Shown here: positions 1 to 10,784 of the stretch, in pieces | Layout of the letters: every line of letters begins with the position of its first letter | How positions within the stretch are numbered: the stretch's first letter is position 1 | Source of the DNA: Shinisaurus crocodilurus | Taxonomy: Eukaryota > Chordata > Lepidosauria > Squamata > Shinisauridae | Assembly: GCA_021292165.1 (NCBI GenBank) | Contig: CM037888.1 | Span: 28,633,140 to 28,697,139 of the forward strand | DNA length: 64,000 nucleotides | Direction: 5' to 3' | Notes under the pieces: model-generated | Databases searched by the model: none | What the model was told of the DNA's origin: nothing | What the model saw: the letters and a program-made list of their open reading frames with translations, nothing else | Position numbers and translations under genes: made by a program

Positions 1-215
1 ATTCAGCTCATCTCAAATTTTGAGGATTTCTTCAGTCCTTAAATTCAGCATGTCCCAAACATTGAGGATTCTTTTTTAAAGTTTGCATGAAAATGTATAA
101 GCAATTTTGTGTGCATTTTCTCCTAATACATGCATTTTTGCCTAATATACACATTTTGCAAGCAAGTTTCCTAATATAATGCAATTTAATGCATTCAGTT
201 CCAGGTATGTTCCTT
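1..215. repeat. AT-rich interspersed repeat fragment (family R)
   Basis: Bases 79-206 share an ordered run of short motifs (GCATGAAAAT, CCTAATATACACA, TTGCAAGCAA, CTAATATAATGCA) with 58180-58345 and, more weakly, with 59870-60110. This marks a dispersed AT-rich repeat family, probably a non-autonomous DNA transposon. No open frame or terminus is visible here because the window starts inside it. Confidence 0.5.
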
Positions 216-254
216 GGTAAGGACTCAGCTTCAGAAAAAAGAAACTCTCTAAAG

Positions 255-389
255 TAGTGTTCTCCAACCTTGGGTCTCCAGGTGTTTTTGGCCTATAACT
301 CCCAGCATGCCCCAGCCAGCATAGCTGGCTGGGGCATGCTGGGAGTTGTAGGCCAAAAACATCTGGGGACCCAAGGTTGGAGAACACTG
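255..389. mobile_element. Family A palindromic hAT-type MITE, full copy
   Basis: 135-bp near-perfect palindrome. The termini read TAGTGTTCTCCAACCTTGG and the reverse complement CCAAGGTTGGAGAACACTG. The flanks CTCTAAAG (247-254) and ATCTAAAG (390-397) form an 8-bp target duplication with one mismatch, as expected of the hAT superfamily. The centre holds two inverted copies of a CTACAACTCCCAGCATGCC-like motif resembling the ZNF143/THAP11 site. No coding capacity. Confidence 0.88.
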
Positions 390-479
390 ATCTAAAGTAT
401 GTGTAATGGACAGATTCTCCCTCCCTGAGAGTCCGAGCCGATCACAGAGCTCAGAATGTGAAAGGCAGCTTAACACTCA

Positions 480-1140
480 TTCTGGTTTGGGGATGGGAAT
501 GGGAAACATCTAGTGACAGAATCAGAAGCAACAGTAGAGGCTGGAAGGGAACTCTGTGTAGAAAAGTTACCTCAGCCTGGAGTTGAACTATTGTAACTGT
601 TGTAAGATAGGCAAGCACTTGAATGTATCATTTGCTTCCGTCCATAGAAATAAACTTGTGTGGTTTTACCATTAGATCTTGGTGCGCGAGTGAGTGACTA
701 AGGGAAGAAACACACACATCTTTGAGGAGCAATCTCGGTGGGGAAAGAAGAAGGTGGCAGCGAGGGAAATAACTGTATTCAGGTCCTTACCCTAGTTAGC
801 CCGAGGCTGTTGGGACCAAAGGCTTGTGTGGAAAGGGGAGTGCCCCGGGCAACTGCTGGTGTGTCTCTGAGGGATTGGGAAGGAGAGCCTAAGTGTCAGA
901 GGCTGAGTCTCTTCCCTGAATCCCAGGTAGGAGACAAACAGGATACCTGAGGGGGATATAGTGACCTGGGTGTGGGGCCTGAGTATGAAGGCCCATGGCT
1001 CGAGCAAGGGGGCTGTATAACAGAAAGATTATGGTGGTTAGAAACCGATGAACATGCTACTACGTGTTTCCAGAAAGGTGGGGGCAGCGGTGGGTGTCAC
1101 CAGAGATATGATTGACTGTGTAATAAATAAACTACTGCTC
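480..1140. other. Unclassified tract, possible old LTR or 3' UTR-like remnants
   Basis: No supported gene. AATAAA-type signals occur at about 648 (GAAATAAACTTG) and 1122 (AATAAATAAACTACTG), each followed by T/G-rich sequence, as at the R-U5 part of an LTR or a polyadenylation site. No paired termini or target duplication were found, so the LTR idea is weak. The short open frames here overlap on both strands and have no recognisable domain. Confidence 0.25.
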
Positions 1141-1331
1141 TGCTGGATTTATCTTCTGCATTTTTTTAACCATCCCCATTCAATTTGACAGAAAAGAAAT
1201 TGCTTTTGGCTGGTGGGTGGATTCAAAGGAGAAGAACATTTCAGTGCAATTCCCATGGCTGGGGCGCAGGGTCCTTGCACTTCTCTTAATTTCAAGGTGG
1301 TCTGTCTTTCATTGTACAATAACTTCTAGAG

Positions 1332-1401
1332 CATAGCTGGCTGGGGCATGCTGGGAGTTGTAGGCCAAAAACATCTGGGGACCCAAGGTTGGAGAGCCCT
1401 G
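1332..1401. mobile_element. Family A MITE, right half only
   Basis: Only the second arm of the palindrome is present (GCATGCTGGGAGTTGTAGGCC to CCAAGGTTGGAGAGCCCTG, shown from its landmarks). The flanks TTCTAGAG on the left and GCCTAGAG on the right still resemble an 8-bp target duplication (6 of 8). This suggests that loss of the left arm happened inside the element, for example by hairpin excision. One ZNF143-like motif remains. Confidence 0.75.
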
Positions 1402-1409
1402 GCCTAGAG

Positions 1410-2240
1410 GAAGACCTCATGAGGTAACTCCTCCCCTGGAGCTCTTTCAGATCAGGGATTCTGGGGGCTGAAGAGCAATGCAGAGATGTATAATAGGTAG
1501 AAAACACACACACACAGCACCCTCGACCACATCGCAACGATAAGCTAAGCTCAAAAGCACCACCAAAATAAATTTGCACTCCAAGAACGAAGCAGAGAAA
1601 TGGAATCCTCTTTTGCGGGGGAAGAAAACTTTCAGGATAACTGCAGGACAGATTTTGGCACAGCACTGAAATAAACTTATAATGCTGCTAATAAAACATA
1701 GGCCAGACACCTATTCTTTCCTAACAAAGTCGGTGCAGCTTCTCACCATCACTAGCAGGAAAATTGCGAGAGCGCTATATTGAGTCAGGAATCCTATACC
1801 AGGTCGAGCGTGCTCAGTTTGCGCTCCTGCTTTTGCCCAAGGCCACCAGCGTCTGTTGCTCAAACCCATCTTGGGTCCTGACAACAAGGCCGCCAATCAA
1901 CTTCCATCTCAGGTTCCTGTCTACTAGACGTCTACAAATGATACTTTTGCCCTTTAACGCTTCCCCAAGATTATTAATTAGCTGTCAGTTTCCTAACAGC
2001 CCTTCGCCATGGAGAAACAGCCAGCTACTCCTCTTCTTACATATGGTTTAACCATTATAGACCCTCAAAGGAGCCTCCGTTTGCCTCAAGCATTCCTTTG
2101 AAGTAACATATTTTATATTAATTATAGTCTCACGCTTGGTGCACTTGCAAAGCGATCCCAAACCTAATTAGAAACACCAAAGGAGAGAGAGGGCGCACAC
2201 ATAATATAAACCCTCCCAACATACACCTTTAATTGTATCT
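1410..2240. other. Largely non-repeat tract, possible conserved noncoding DNA near its end
   Basis: No gene or recognised repeat. The segment at about 2040-2190 has AT-rich homeodomain-type words (ATTAATTATAG, CCTAATTAG) next to non-simple sequence, the usual look of a conserved noncoding element. That is inference from composition only. Confidence 0.25.
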
Positions 2241-2293
2241 TAAGTGCTACGGTATTGTAACAGAGTAGATCCATATGATATGACGATATTATT

Positions 2294-2296
<3 letters not shown>

Positions 2297-2333
<37 letters not shown>
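2297..2333 (+). repeat. (GA)n microsatellite
   Basis: About 18 uninterrupted GA units. Confidence 0.97.
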
Positions 2334-2335
<2 letters not shown>

Positions 2336-2708
2336 CCCATGAAATGAGCCTCTGGTGTACACTAATCTGTTTTTTTTTATTATTATTATGCTCAGAACTC
2401 TGGGAAAGAGTATGCAAATAAGCAATATAAAGTACCATTTAAGAGCCCACAAGAATGAACTAATGAGGGTGATATAAGAACTCCTTGGAAATGTTTTGCC
2501 TTTTTTTTATTAGCTAATTGGAACAAAACCTCATTATCCCAACCAGAAGGGAGCATTGCCCTTTTGTATAAATGTGCATAAGTCAAGTTGCTTCCAAAAC
2601 AGAAGGATCTAAATCAGCAGGAAAACATGGAAACTCTGAGCCCATTCAGGAGGCAACTCTTTCAGCACACATTTCACCGTGCCTATACACCTGTACCGGT
2701 ACCGAAAA

Positions 2709-2854
2709 AGGCCATTGGTCCATCAAGCTCAGCATTGTCTACACTGACTGATAGCAGCTCTCCAGGTTGTCAGAAAGAGATATTTCCCAACCAAGCCTAT
2801 GATGCTGGGGATCGAACCTGGGACCTTCTGCATGCACAGCAGGTGCTCTAGGTA
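2709..2854 (-). mobile_element. tRNA-derived SINE, reverse orientation
   Basis: Read on the minus strand, it starts with a tRNA-like head (box B-like GGTTCGATCCCC region near 2810-2822 and TGCATGCAGAAGGTCCC nearby). It continues to the tail CTGACTGG...TAGACAATGCTGAGC...GATGGACCAATGGCC. The same family occurs at 10881-11081 (+), at 20706-20975 and 62558-62800 (each split by an insertion), and as a fragment at 63477-63575. I do not assign a database name. Confidence 0.8.
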
Positions 2855-2938
2855 CAAAGAGTCTTGTGGCATCTTAGAGACAAGCAGATTTAGTCCATGT
2901 TCATGGACTAGAGCGCACTTCATCAGATGTGTGGACTG
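2855..2938. repeat. Interspersed repeat fragment (TACAAAGAGTCTTGTGGC type)
   Basis: Carries the motif chain ACAAAGAGTCTTGTGGCATC ... GACTAGAGCGCACTTCATCAGATG, which I recognise as a repeat common in reptile genomes. It abuts the SINE on its left and a tetranucleotide array on its right. Class is uncertain. Confidence 0.5.
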
Positions 2939-2958
2939 TTTTCCTCAGTTAGAAGATG

Positions 2959-2972
2959 ATAGATAGATACGG

Positions 2973-3055
<83 letters not shown>
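2959..3055 (+). repeat. Compound (GATA)n-(GACA)n microsatellite
   Basis: GATA units with a few interruptions run to about 3026, followed by seven GACA units. GATA/GACA compound arrays are a classic polymorphic satellite type in reptiles. Confidence 0.95.
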
Positions 3056-3509
3056 TTCACAGAGGGCCATAGGAAAATGTTTGGATTCCCAGCTCCAAGG
3101 CTGGGAAAGAGCTCTGACCTCCGAGCTAGGGAATCTTCCCTTGGATCTTCCTCCCCACCTTATAGCTCAGACAGAATCACGTCGGCTGTGTCTCCAAGGT
3201 CATAAGAGCGACTTTGGGGAAGGGGTGAAGAGGGTGTTCCAGGGGGCAGGGGTGGGGGCAGGAGACCAGGTGCACCACGATATGACGTATCCTGGCGGTG
3301 CTCCAGACTACTTTCCTCCCCGCCCTAGGCACCTCAGCTGGATAGGCCAAAACCGGCCATCTAGCTGATCTGCAGGTGGGAGCAGCGTGGAGGCGACGCT
3401 CCACATGGCTCCTCCCACACTCCTGCATAGGATTCCCATAACCCTCTGAGTTTGGAGGCTTACTGGGCATTCCCATTGGACTGCGCCCTTAGAAAGTGTG
3501 CGTGTACGT

Positions 3510-3531
3510 ACACACACACACACACACACAC
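3510..3531 (+). repeat. (CA)n microsatellite
   Basis: Eleven CA units after an alternating CGTGTACGTA stretch. Confidence 0.95.
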
Positions 3532-3827
3532 TGGAGCCTAATGGCCCTGAAATAAGAGTCTGTGACAATTATATGCAAAGCTCAAATATATAGAAGTCAA
3601 GCCTGTGACCATTCATAACAGTAATAACTGGTGACAAGTGGGAATCGCAGTTGCTGAAAATCATCCATAACCGCCTTGTTGATATTGTGTTTCATCCCCA
3701 CTCAACCTGCCCACTGCTTTTCCATTCACACACACGCACCAGTCAGTTTGCATTCCGTGGCCACTAAGTACTCTCTCAGTCTTCATTGGGCTGTTTTTGT
3801 GGGGTGTTGCTATTTCCTACTGAGCCA

Positions 3828-4276
3828 GGTTTAAGGTATTGTGTACAAAGCCCTAAGCAACTTGGGACCAGGATATCTGAGAGAGCGCCTTCTCACTTAC
3901 CAGCCTGCTGGATCCCTGAGGTAATCAGATGAGGGGCTCCATGGTGCTTCTGCAGGGGCCTACGGTCCATTTGGAATCCACTCGGAGCAGAGACTTACAT
4001 GTGCTGGCTCCCTCTCTGTGGAACTCCCTGCCTGTTGATATCAGGCAGGCACCAATGTTGGGGGGGTGGTTTGGTGCTGGCTGAAGACATTTCTGTTTAA
4101 ACAAGCCTTCCCTAATTGGCCAACCATGGTTTTATTGGCATAAACTGATTTTATAAATATTTATTCCGTATTTTAATTCTTTTTCTTTTCTTTCGGTTTA
4201 TTGTTCACCGCTCGGGAATCTTGTTAGATATAGAGCAACATATACATTCTGTAAATAAATAAATAAATAAATAAAT
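3828..4276 (+). mobile_element. L2-type LINE 3' end
   Basis: Degenerate C-terminal LINE coding sequence (KALSNLGPGYLRER-like words from about 3848) is followed by an L2-style 3' UTR ending TTGTTCACCGCTCGG...TAGATATAGAGC and a (AAAT)n tail at 4252-4276. It is 5' truncated and has multiple stops. The same 3' end type is seen at 9105-9480 plus 9720-9820. Confidence 0.7.
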
Positions 4277-4296
4277 TAGGATAGTTTTTCTTAAAG

Positions 4297-5013
4297 TTGG
4301 GGGACACTTGGCTCAACAATACTACAAGTGAGAAGGATCCTGGAATTGTGGTAGATCACAAACTGAATATGAGCCAGCAATGTGATGTGGCTGCAAAGAA
4401 GGCAAATGCTATTTTGGGCTGCATTAATAGAAGTATAGCTTCCAAATCGCGGGAAGTGATAATTCCCCTTTACTCAGCACTGGTTAGGCCTCATCTTGAG
4501 TACTGCGTCCAGTTCTGGGCACCACACTTTAAGAAGGATGTAGACAAACTGGAGAGGGTTCAGAGGAGGGCAACAAGGATGATAAAGTGACTGGAAATGA
4601 GGCCCTATGAGGAGAGACTGAAAGAACTGGGCATGTTTAGCCTTCAGAAGAGGAGACTGAGGGGAGATATGATCGCACTCTTCCAGTACTTGAAGGGTTG
4701 TCACACAGAGGAGGGTCAGGATCTCTTCTCGACCATCCCAGAGTGCAGCACACGGAATAATGGGCTCAAGTTACAGGAACCCAGATTCCACCTAAATATC
4801 AGGAAAAATTTCCTGACTGTCAGAGCAATAAGACAATGGAACCAACTACCTAGGGAGGTGGTGGGCTCTCCCACTCTGGAGGCATTCAAGGTGCAGCTGG
4901 ACAGACATCTGTCGGGGATGCTTTGACCTGGATTCCTGCATTGAGCAGGGGGTTGGACTCGATGGCCTTGTAGGCCCCTTCCAACTCTACTTTTCTATGA
5001 TTCTATGATTCTA
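4297..5013 (+). pseudogene. CR1 LINE 3' fragment (ORF2 C-terminus) with a nonsense codon
   Basis: Encodes the region after the CR1 reverse transcriptase: [18 protein letters not shown], then the conserved stretch with [14 protein letters not shown], then [28 protein letters not shown] at 4588-4590 replaces the GGA that is intact in the sister copy at 33.7 kb. The frame then resumes through [20 protein letters not shown] and [20 protein letters not shown] to a stop at 4924. The 3' UTR ends GGTTGGACTCGATGGCC...(ATTCTATG)n, the CR1 signature. It is 5' truncated and inactive. Confidence 0.93.
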
Positions 5014-5184
5014 AGTTCTTTGGTACTTCTGCAAACCTTGGGTTTTCCCCGAACTTGCTTGTGCCTCCCTCTTGTGTGTGGACGGTGCCATTTTGGCTAA
5101 AGAATCACTGGCACTCCCCCCTCAGCCAGGCCACAATCCATCTGTGAGTCTTTTTAACAGCACCATCGCCTGCATGTCTCATCA

Positions 5185-5265
5185 GAAGGAAGCCCCACTG
5201 AGTTACACGGGACTCACTCCCATGTAAAGGTGTATAGGATTGCAGCCTAAGGGCGCAATCCAGTC
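5185..5265. repeat. Short MITE-like fragment with family B-type end
   Basis: GAAGCCCCACTGAGTTACACGGGACTCACTCCCATGTAA...GTATAGGATTGCAGCCTAAG (landmarks) resembles a widespread reptilian repeat whose end (ATAGGATTGCAnCCTAA) matches the termini of family B MITEs. Related fragments lie at 22175-22255 and 43815-43860. Confidence 0.5.
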
Positions 5266-5755
5266 GAGATGCTGAAAGGCCTCTGGACTCGGGGGATTGC
5301 AGGCATCCCGTGGAGAGCGGGAGGAGTGGAAGAGGCGATGCTTGCCCGCCTCCCTGCTCCTCCTGCCCTGCATTTTTACTAGACTAGGTGGCTGTTTTTG
5401 GCTGTCTAGCTGTGGCTTTTCAGAGGGGGAGTGAAGGAGGCTGGAGCGCCATCAGGACGCCTCGTTACCTTGGCCACCCTAGTCTCCTCTCCTCTCCTCT
5501 CAGAAGACCCCCTTTAACCTTTCTTTGAGGTCACTTTCCTGACCTTAGAGAGCAGACAGCACAGTTCTTTCTGTGCCGGCTGCAAGCGGGAGAGGGGATC
5601 AGAGCTCCGATCCCCAGCTCCGAGGTCAGAGTGCTATCCCTGGCCTTGGAGTTGGGAATCCAAGCCATCCTACAGAGCCCCCAGGGGTCCGTGGGATTGT
5701 TGTCTCCTGTGCTTCGTTTTTGCTGCCACAGATTCACAAGGCTATCCCTCTAGAA

Positions 5756-5891
5756 CAGGGCTCTCCAACCTTGGGTCCCCCGATGTTGCTGGCCTACCGC
5801 TCCCAGCATACCCAGCCAGCATGGCCAATGGCAAGGGATTCTGGGAGCGGTCGTCCAGCAACATCGGGGGACCCGAGGCTGGAGAGCCCTG
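5756..5891. mobile_element. Family A hAT-type MITE, perfect TSD
   Basis: 136-bp palindrome, CAGGGCTCTCCAACCTTGG to GGCTGGAGAGCCCTG, flanked by a perfect 8-bp duplication CTCTAGAA (5748-5755 and 5892-5899). The core motif has CpG changes (CTACCGCTCCCAGCATACCC). Confidence 0.95.
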
Positions 5892-6669
5892 CTCTAGAAG
5901 TATTTATCAAGGAGTAACTTACCACATTCCAGAGCTGATCGGCCCTACTGTCCTGTACATTGGTAAGGAGCTCCTTCCCATTTTCGTGGATTTCTGATGA
6001 GAGACATTTTTTTCTGATGAAATGAAAGATTTATTTCCTCACTACTACCTGGCAGGACAACACAGCTGACCAGCTTATCAAGTGTGAGGGACAAAGAAAC
6101 TGGGGGGGGGGGGGAATACCCCCTGTAAAGGTAATTTTCTCTCTCTCTTTTTCCCTTGGATTTTCAATAACATTCAGGAACTTAATGAAATACTTTTGGT
6201 GATTATAGGATAGGATACAGAGGGCATAGCATAGCAAGAAATTTTTCCTCCTTGGAGGCTCCCCGTTTTTGAATTTTCCTTTCTAATGTGGAGGGTGAGA
6301 ATTTTACCTTATGTTCTGATAGCCGTTGTACAGGCAGTCCCCAAGTTAAAAGAACTTCAGACTCACATATGAGATGTTCCGTGTGACAATGAAACCACCC
6401 ACGTGACTAATCATTTCATGTTCTGAAGAAGATAATGACTTGTGGAATGTTTGTTCTGAAGAAGACAGTGAAGCAAGCTGGTGGTAACCAGTACTCTTGT
6501 CAAGTTATTTATTTTCAAGTTATTTATTTTCCTCAAGTTTTCTAGTACATTGTATTATCTTATATATTTGTATTATTGGCATTTTTCAAACCGTTTCATA
6601 TTTGGTTCATTTCACTTTGGTATTTACTCAAAGTTATATCTCACATTTGTACATTTCTGAGTCTATGTC

Positions 6670-6985
6670 CAGTCCATGGCATGTTACAAAGGCCTCCTGA
6701 AAACACACCTGTTCACCCAGGCTTTCCCTGGCTTGTAATTAAATTAACCATGCTGCTCCATTTTACTGCTCCTTGTATTGTTCTGTAGCTATTGTTCTGC
6801 GGGCTGTGCAGAGGGAGATGACAAATCCCAGCATGCCCCATTCCTGTTTCCTTGTGTGTCATGTCTTCTTAGATTGTAAGCCTGCAGGGCAGGGACTATC
6901 TTGTTTAATTGATTATATGTAAGCCGCCCTGGGAGCCTTTTTGACTGAGGAGCAGCATAAAAATATTTCAAATAAATAAATCAAT
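6670..6985 (+). mobile_element. L2-type LINE 3' UTR fragment
   Basis: Ordered landmarks: GGCCTCCTGAAAACACACCTG (6690), GATTGTAAGCCTGCAGGGCA (6872), TATGTAAGCCGCCCTGGGAG (6917) and a terminal (AAAT)n at about 6968. This arrangement is the usual 3' end of vertebrate L2-clade LINEs. The residual coding words are too eroded to translate. Confidence 0.65.
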
Positions 6986-6989
6986 AAAT

Positions 6990-7135
6990 TATTGTAACTG
7001 GATTTTTTTTAATATTGTTTTTTAATATCGTAATATTTTAAATTGTATTTTAAATGTGATTTTAATATTTGTATGTAAACCGCTTAGGGGTTTTATTATA
7101 TCTAGCCATATACAAGTATCACAGATTAAAAAAAA
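6990..7135 (+). mobile_element. Second LINE-like 3' tail fragment
   Basis: AT-rich stretch with GTATGTAAACCGCTTAGGGG at about 7070, like the final part of an L2-type 3' UTR (TGTGAACCGCC...). It sits directly after another tail. Confidence 0.4.
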
Positions 7136-7139
7136 GTTA

Positions 7140-8220
7140 AAAGCCAGTTCCTCATGCGTTCACCCATAAATCAGTTTCGTCCCATTTCCGCATTAATCTG
7201 CATTTGTTTGTTTTTTTTAAATCTGCATGAAAATTCATATTTAATATGTGTCTTAACTATACTTTTATTAAGCATTTCAGAGTTATTCATTAGAAGAAGA
7301 AGAAAACCAATAAACCTTCAAACATGCTGAACAACAAAAATATAGTCACTAGAATACTAAATTATGTTCTTGAATACTATGAAGAGATCTCATCCTTCAA
7401 GAATGTGTGCTGTGAGGCTGAGCAAAACGTTGCACGGCTGGGTATTTTTGAACATATCTTTGCACAAAATAAGCATTTTCTAAACATATTTTATCTCAAT
7501 GTAAGCAAATAAGACCTGCTGTGGGGGAGGGCTTTATTTAATGCAAGACACATGATTTAACTCCTGTCTACTTTGGCCTTTAGTTCCATACTAAAAGAAC
7601 CTAACAAAGCGTTGTCCATATTCAGTCTTGTACCATGTTTTGCCTTATACCTATCTTAACACTTCCAACAATTTAAAAAGAGAGAGAGAGAGAGCCAGAT
7701 TCGAAAGAAGAAAGAAACTGAGCCAGGTGACACATTCATACCCAAGTCCAAAAATGGTCGGAGAACGTTTGACTGGCTCATTGGCCAATAGAAAAATCAT
7801 AGAATTGTTTCTGTCCTCCTAAAAATAACAAGCTGGTTGGAAGGAGAATTAAATTGATTTGTGAAGAGTGTTTACCGTTTTTCTTGTCATGAGGCAGACA
7901 ACCAATTAATGGCATTAAAGATTAATTAACATGGAAGCCAGTGCTGCACCTACCGAGAAGATGATTTAACACTGCACTATTTTATGCGGCATCTGCCAGC
8001 CAGGAATGGGGGCGGACGGAGGGGGACACACAAAGCAATGAAAGAGTTTTTGCTAAGATGTCTGTTCTGAGAACAACACTTGCTTTTAGAACAAGAGAAG
8101 CAGTTGCAAATGGTCTAATCAGTGCGCAAAACTGAAGCTTTGAACAGCTCATAATCTCGTTGACTGAAAGCCAAACTCTATGTGACACTAAGCATGCCAA
8201 ATTGGAAGCAGAGTTTCTTT
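7140..8220. other. Non-repeat tract, candidate conserved noncoding sequence
   Basis: No gene. Bases 7860-7970 contain CCAATTAATGGC and TTAAAGATTAATTAAC, and 8030-8210 is complex sequence with no microsatellite or MITE. Homeodomain-type TAATTA words and low repetition make this a candidate regulatory element. Conservation cannot be tested here. Confidence 0.3.
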
Positions 8221-8344
8221 AAAAATTTAATAGTAGGCATGAGCGTGGTAGTGGTCGGGTCATTCATTCATTCATTACATTTCTATATGATAGCCAAAGC
8301 TTTCTCAGCAGTTTACGAAGATTAGAACTCTAAAAGCTCAATAA

Positions 8345-8477
8345 GGGCTCAATCCTATGCACATTTAGACAGGGGGGAAAAGTCCTACCGCTCCCAGCAT
8401 GCCCCAGCCAGCCATGCTGGCTGGGGCATGCTGGGAATTGGACTTTTTTCTATCTAAATATGCATAGGATTGCACCC
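8345..8477. mobile_element. Family B Harbinger-type MITE, TAA duplication
   Basis: 133-bp palindrome with termini GGGCTCAATCCTATGCACAT and ATGCATAGGATTGCACCC, flanked by TAA on both sides (8342-8344, 8478-8480). A 3-bp TWA duplication is characteristic of PIF/Harbinger elements. The centre carries the CTCCCAGCATGCCCCAGCC palindrome also present in family A. Confidence 0.9.
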
Positions 8478-8500
8478 TAAGCTAACATGATATAAAACCA

Positions 8501-8649
8501 TATTATGCTGGCTCAGCTTGTCTGAGCGTGGAAACCTAAGCAGGGTCAGGCCTGGTTATGACTTGGATGGGAGACCCTTCCTCTAGTTTCCTGCACTGAG
8601 CAGGGGGTTGGACTCGATGGCCTTGTAGGCTCCTTCCCACTCTATGATC

Positions 8650-8652
<3 letters not shown>
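8501..8652 (+). mobile_element. 5S rRNA-headed SINE with CR1 tail, copy 1
   Basis: The head (8505-8575) matches 5S rRNA: CTGGCTCAGCTTGTCTGAGC, then CTAAGCAGGGTCAGGCCTGG, then ACTTGGATGGGAGACC, which covers the internal pol III control region. The tail (8580-8650) is the CR1 3' end: TGAGCAGGGGGTTGGACTCG ... CTTGTAGGCTCC. It ends in an (AT)n array. A 5S head on a LINE tail fits a SINE3-type element mobilised by CR1. Confidence 0.88.

Positions 8653-8682
<30 letters not shown>
8653..8682 (+). repeat. (AT)n microsatellite
   Basis: About 15 AT units grown from the end of the 5S-CR1 SINE. Confidence 0.95.
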
Positions 8683-8686
<4 letters not shown>

Positions 8687-8699
8687 TTTAAACAATCAA

Positions 8700-8945
8700 C
8701 AAGAAAAATCTCAGGATCCATTAAAAAGCATCATCATGTGCTCTCAGATGCCTGTGAGTAGAGGAAAGTCTTGACCTGGTGCTGAAAAAATGATAGCGTT
8801 GGTGCCAGGGGGACCTCACTGGGGAGAGAATTCCACAATCTGGGGGCCTCCATTGAGAAGAGTTGTAGCCAAACCTCCCTCAGAGGAGACACTTGGGGGA
8901 GGGCCTCAGATGATAACTATAGTGTACGGGTAGGTTCATACCAGG
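8700..8945 (-). mobile_element. L2-type LINE tail, reverse orientation
   Basis: Landmarks AGGAAAGTCTTGACCTGGTG, GACCTCACTGGGGAGAGAAT and GTGTACGGGTAGGTTCATAC are in the order seen in a common reptilian LINE 3' region read backwards (the complement gives WNS- and LxxFK-type words). No intact frame. Confidence 0.5.
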
Positions 8946-9104
8946 AGATGTGCTCCATCGGGATTTTCATCCAGAGTGCAGTGTTTGGTCGGGGGAAGTT
9001 CAACCCTTCCCTCCCCAGCCATGATCCCAATAAAAAGCACCCATTCCCCTGCACTGCTACTAGCCTTGGGGGGGGGGGGGAGCTCCCACTCGACTCAATG
9101 GGAT

Positions 9105-9820
9105 CCATTTCAAAAGTTCTCCTCCAGGTGCCCCAGCCTCCAAAAATGATGCAAGTGGCGTTGACTAGAAAGCAAGTCTTTTACATGGTGGCTTCCCACT
9201 TATGGGACACCCCTTCCAGGCAGGTTTGGCTAACACCCGGCCTGCATGCAAGAGTGCTTGGACAGAGCTCCAGGGATCTAGGAAGGGTCAAATACAAAAG
9301 CAAGGTCAGCATGCAGCCCAAATTCAAACCTCGGGAGATCCAAAGGAGAGCTGGGACAGCAGAGAAACCTAGCACCAACACTGCATTGCTTTCAGCACCT
9401 CCTGAAAGCACTCTTATTTCAGAGAGCCTTCCTGAACTAACCAGCCACGGTTTTATTGGTTTTGTTTTTAACATTTTATTTATTTATTTATTTATTATAT
9501 TTATACCCCGCCTTTTTCCTGAAAGGAACCCAAGGCGGCTTACATACGTAATCCTCCTCCTCCTCTCCACTTTATCCTCACAACAACCCTATGAGGTAGG
9601 TTAGGCTGAGAGTCCATGACTGGCCCAGAGTCACCCAGTGAGTTTCATGGCTGAGCGGGGACTAGAACCCGGATCTCCCGAGTCCCAGTCCAGCACTCTA
9701 ACCACTATGCCACACTGGTGTTTATTGTTTATTTTTTTTCCTGTTTTATCTTTTATTGTTCACGGCTCTGCAATCTCCGTACCAGAATACGGAGCAGTAT
9801 ATAAATCATGTAAATAATAA
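9105..9820 (+). mobile_element. L2-type LINE 3' end split by a CORE-SINE
   Basis: Bases 9105-9480 and 9720-9820 together make one L2-like 3' end: CTTCCTGAACTAACCAGCC...GGTTTTATTGG, then TTATTGTTCACGGCTCTG...ACGGAGCAGTATATAAATC. The same end is seen unbroken at 3828-4276. The long plus-strand frame through it is not a gene: it crosses from LINE debris into the SINE. Confidence 0.65.
9480..9719 (-). mobile_element. CORE-SINE / MIR-like element, reverse orientation
   Basis: On the minus strand it starts TGGCATAGTGGTTAGAGTGC, a tRNA-type A box region. It then has GAGATCCGGGTTCTAGTCCC (B box), a CORE-like GTGACTCTGGGCCAGTCA ... CTCATAGGGTTGTTGTGAGG, and ends AAGGCGGGGTATAAATA plus (AAAT)n. Other copies are at 20458-20689 and 59697-59826. 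Confidence 0.85.
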
Positions 9821-10209
9821 ATGCAAGAGGCAGGGAGATGATACTCAGATGGCGATCCAGCACCGCATGTCTGGCACAGAAGGCTTGTAAGCCTGAGCCT
9901 CCAGGGTCCCGCCCATAGGGCATCAGTGCCACCTGAGGAAAGGTCTACTCATGAGCAGGGCCTTGCTCACAAGTACACCTTTACTCACGAGGAGTCCCTA
10001 TTCCTCAGGCGGCCGCTTCTGAGTCTGGCAGCTGGCTACGCCTTGCCCTTTAGACACTTGCACTCCCTTCGGCTAGGTGGTCCCTCAGCATCTGCCTCCA
10101 AGTCCGAGAGGGGGATAACTCTGTTTTTTTTTAGGGTGTCTGCCCTGCGGGACCAGGGTCCCCCAATTCCTCTCAAAGTCCCCAGACACAGGCAACTCCT
10201 CTGTGTGAC

Positions 10210-10422
10210 CAGGGGAGGCCGGCGACGCCTGCGTCCAGTGGGGCTCCTCATCCGTTGCATGCTTTTATTCTGAGCTTTATAGGAGCTCTCCATGGTGCTA
10301 TCTATGGTGGTGAACCTATCTTGGGGATGGAGTGCAGCGCCATGGATAGCTGCTATAGAGCTCAGAATAAAAGCTGCAACGGATAAGGAGCCCCACTGAC
10401 ACAGGCATCGCCGGCCTCCTTG
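10210..10422. mobile_element. Family D palindromic MITE
   Basis: 213-bp imperfect inverted repeat running from CAGGGGAGGCCGGCGACGCC to GGCATCGCCGGCCTCCTTG. The arms share GTGGGGCTCCT, CCGTTGCA and GCTTTTATTCTGAGCT, and a CTCCATGGTGCTATC / GCCATGGATAGC inner pair. Target duplication not recognisable. The better copy is 26934-27161. Confidence 0.8.
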
Positions 10423-10491
10423 AATCTTTGCTCAGTGGACTCTAGGTCATCCGCCCTCCAACACTGCCTCTGCCCTGAGCAGGAGCTGCAA

Positions 10492-10533
<42 letters not shown>

Positions 10534-10546
10534 TATTATTATTATT
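10492..10546 (+). repeat. (CAT)14 then (ATT)n array
   Basis: Fourteen CAT units followed by ATT units. The minus-strand poly-methionine reading is an artefact of the repeat. Confidence 0.97.
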
Positions 10547-10784
10547 TTGCAGGTCCCCACTTGTAGGCCCCATTTAAAGCATCCAGTCTGAGGTTCATCA
10601 GTTTGGTTGGCTCTCCAAGTTTGTGTGGGCGCTGGCGGGGGCAATGAAATGCGGTGAGGAAAACCCCACCATTATTGGTGGGCTGGAGATTTATTTATTT
10701 TTTACATTTTAACAGGAGGGGGTGGGGTTGGTGACCCCCCCCCAATAATAATGCAGCCCCCCCCCCCATGAACAGCCCTGAAGA

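Noticed and set aside
2959..3055. CRISPR-like array
   Set aside because: Simple tetranucleotide repeats without spacers; the window is vertebrate. No CRISPR array is present anywhere.
8948..9604. 218-codon plus frame
   Set aside because: It runs from L2 debris into a reverse-oriented CORE-SINE. The start has no gene-like context.
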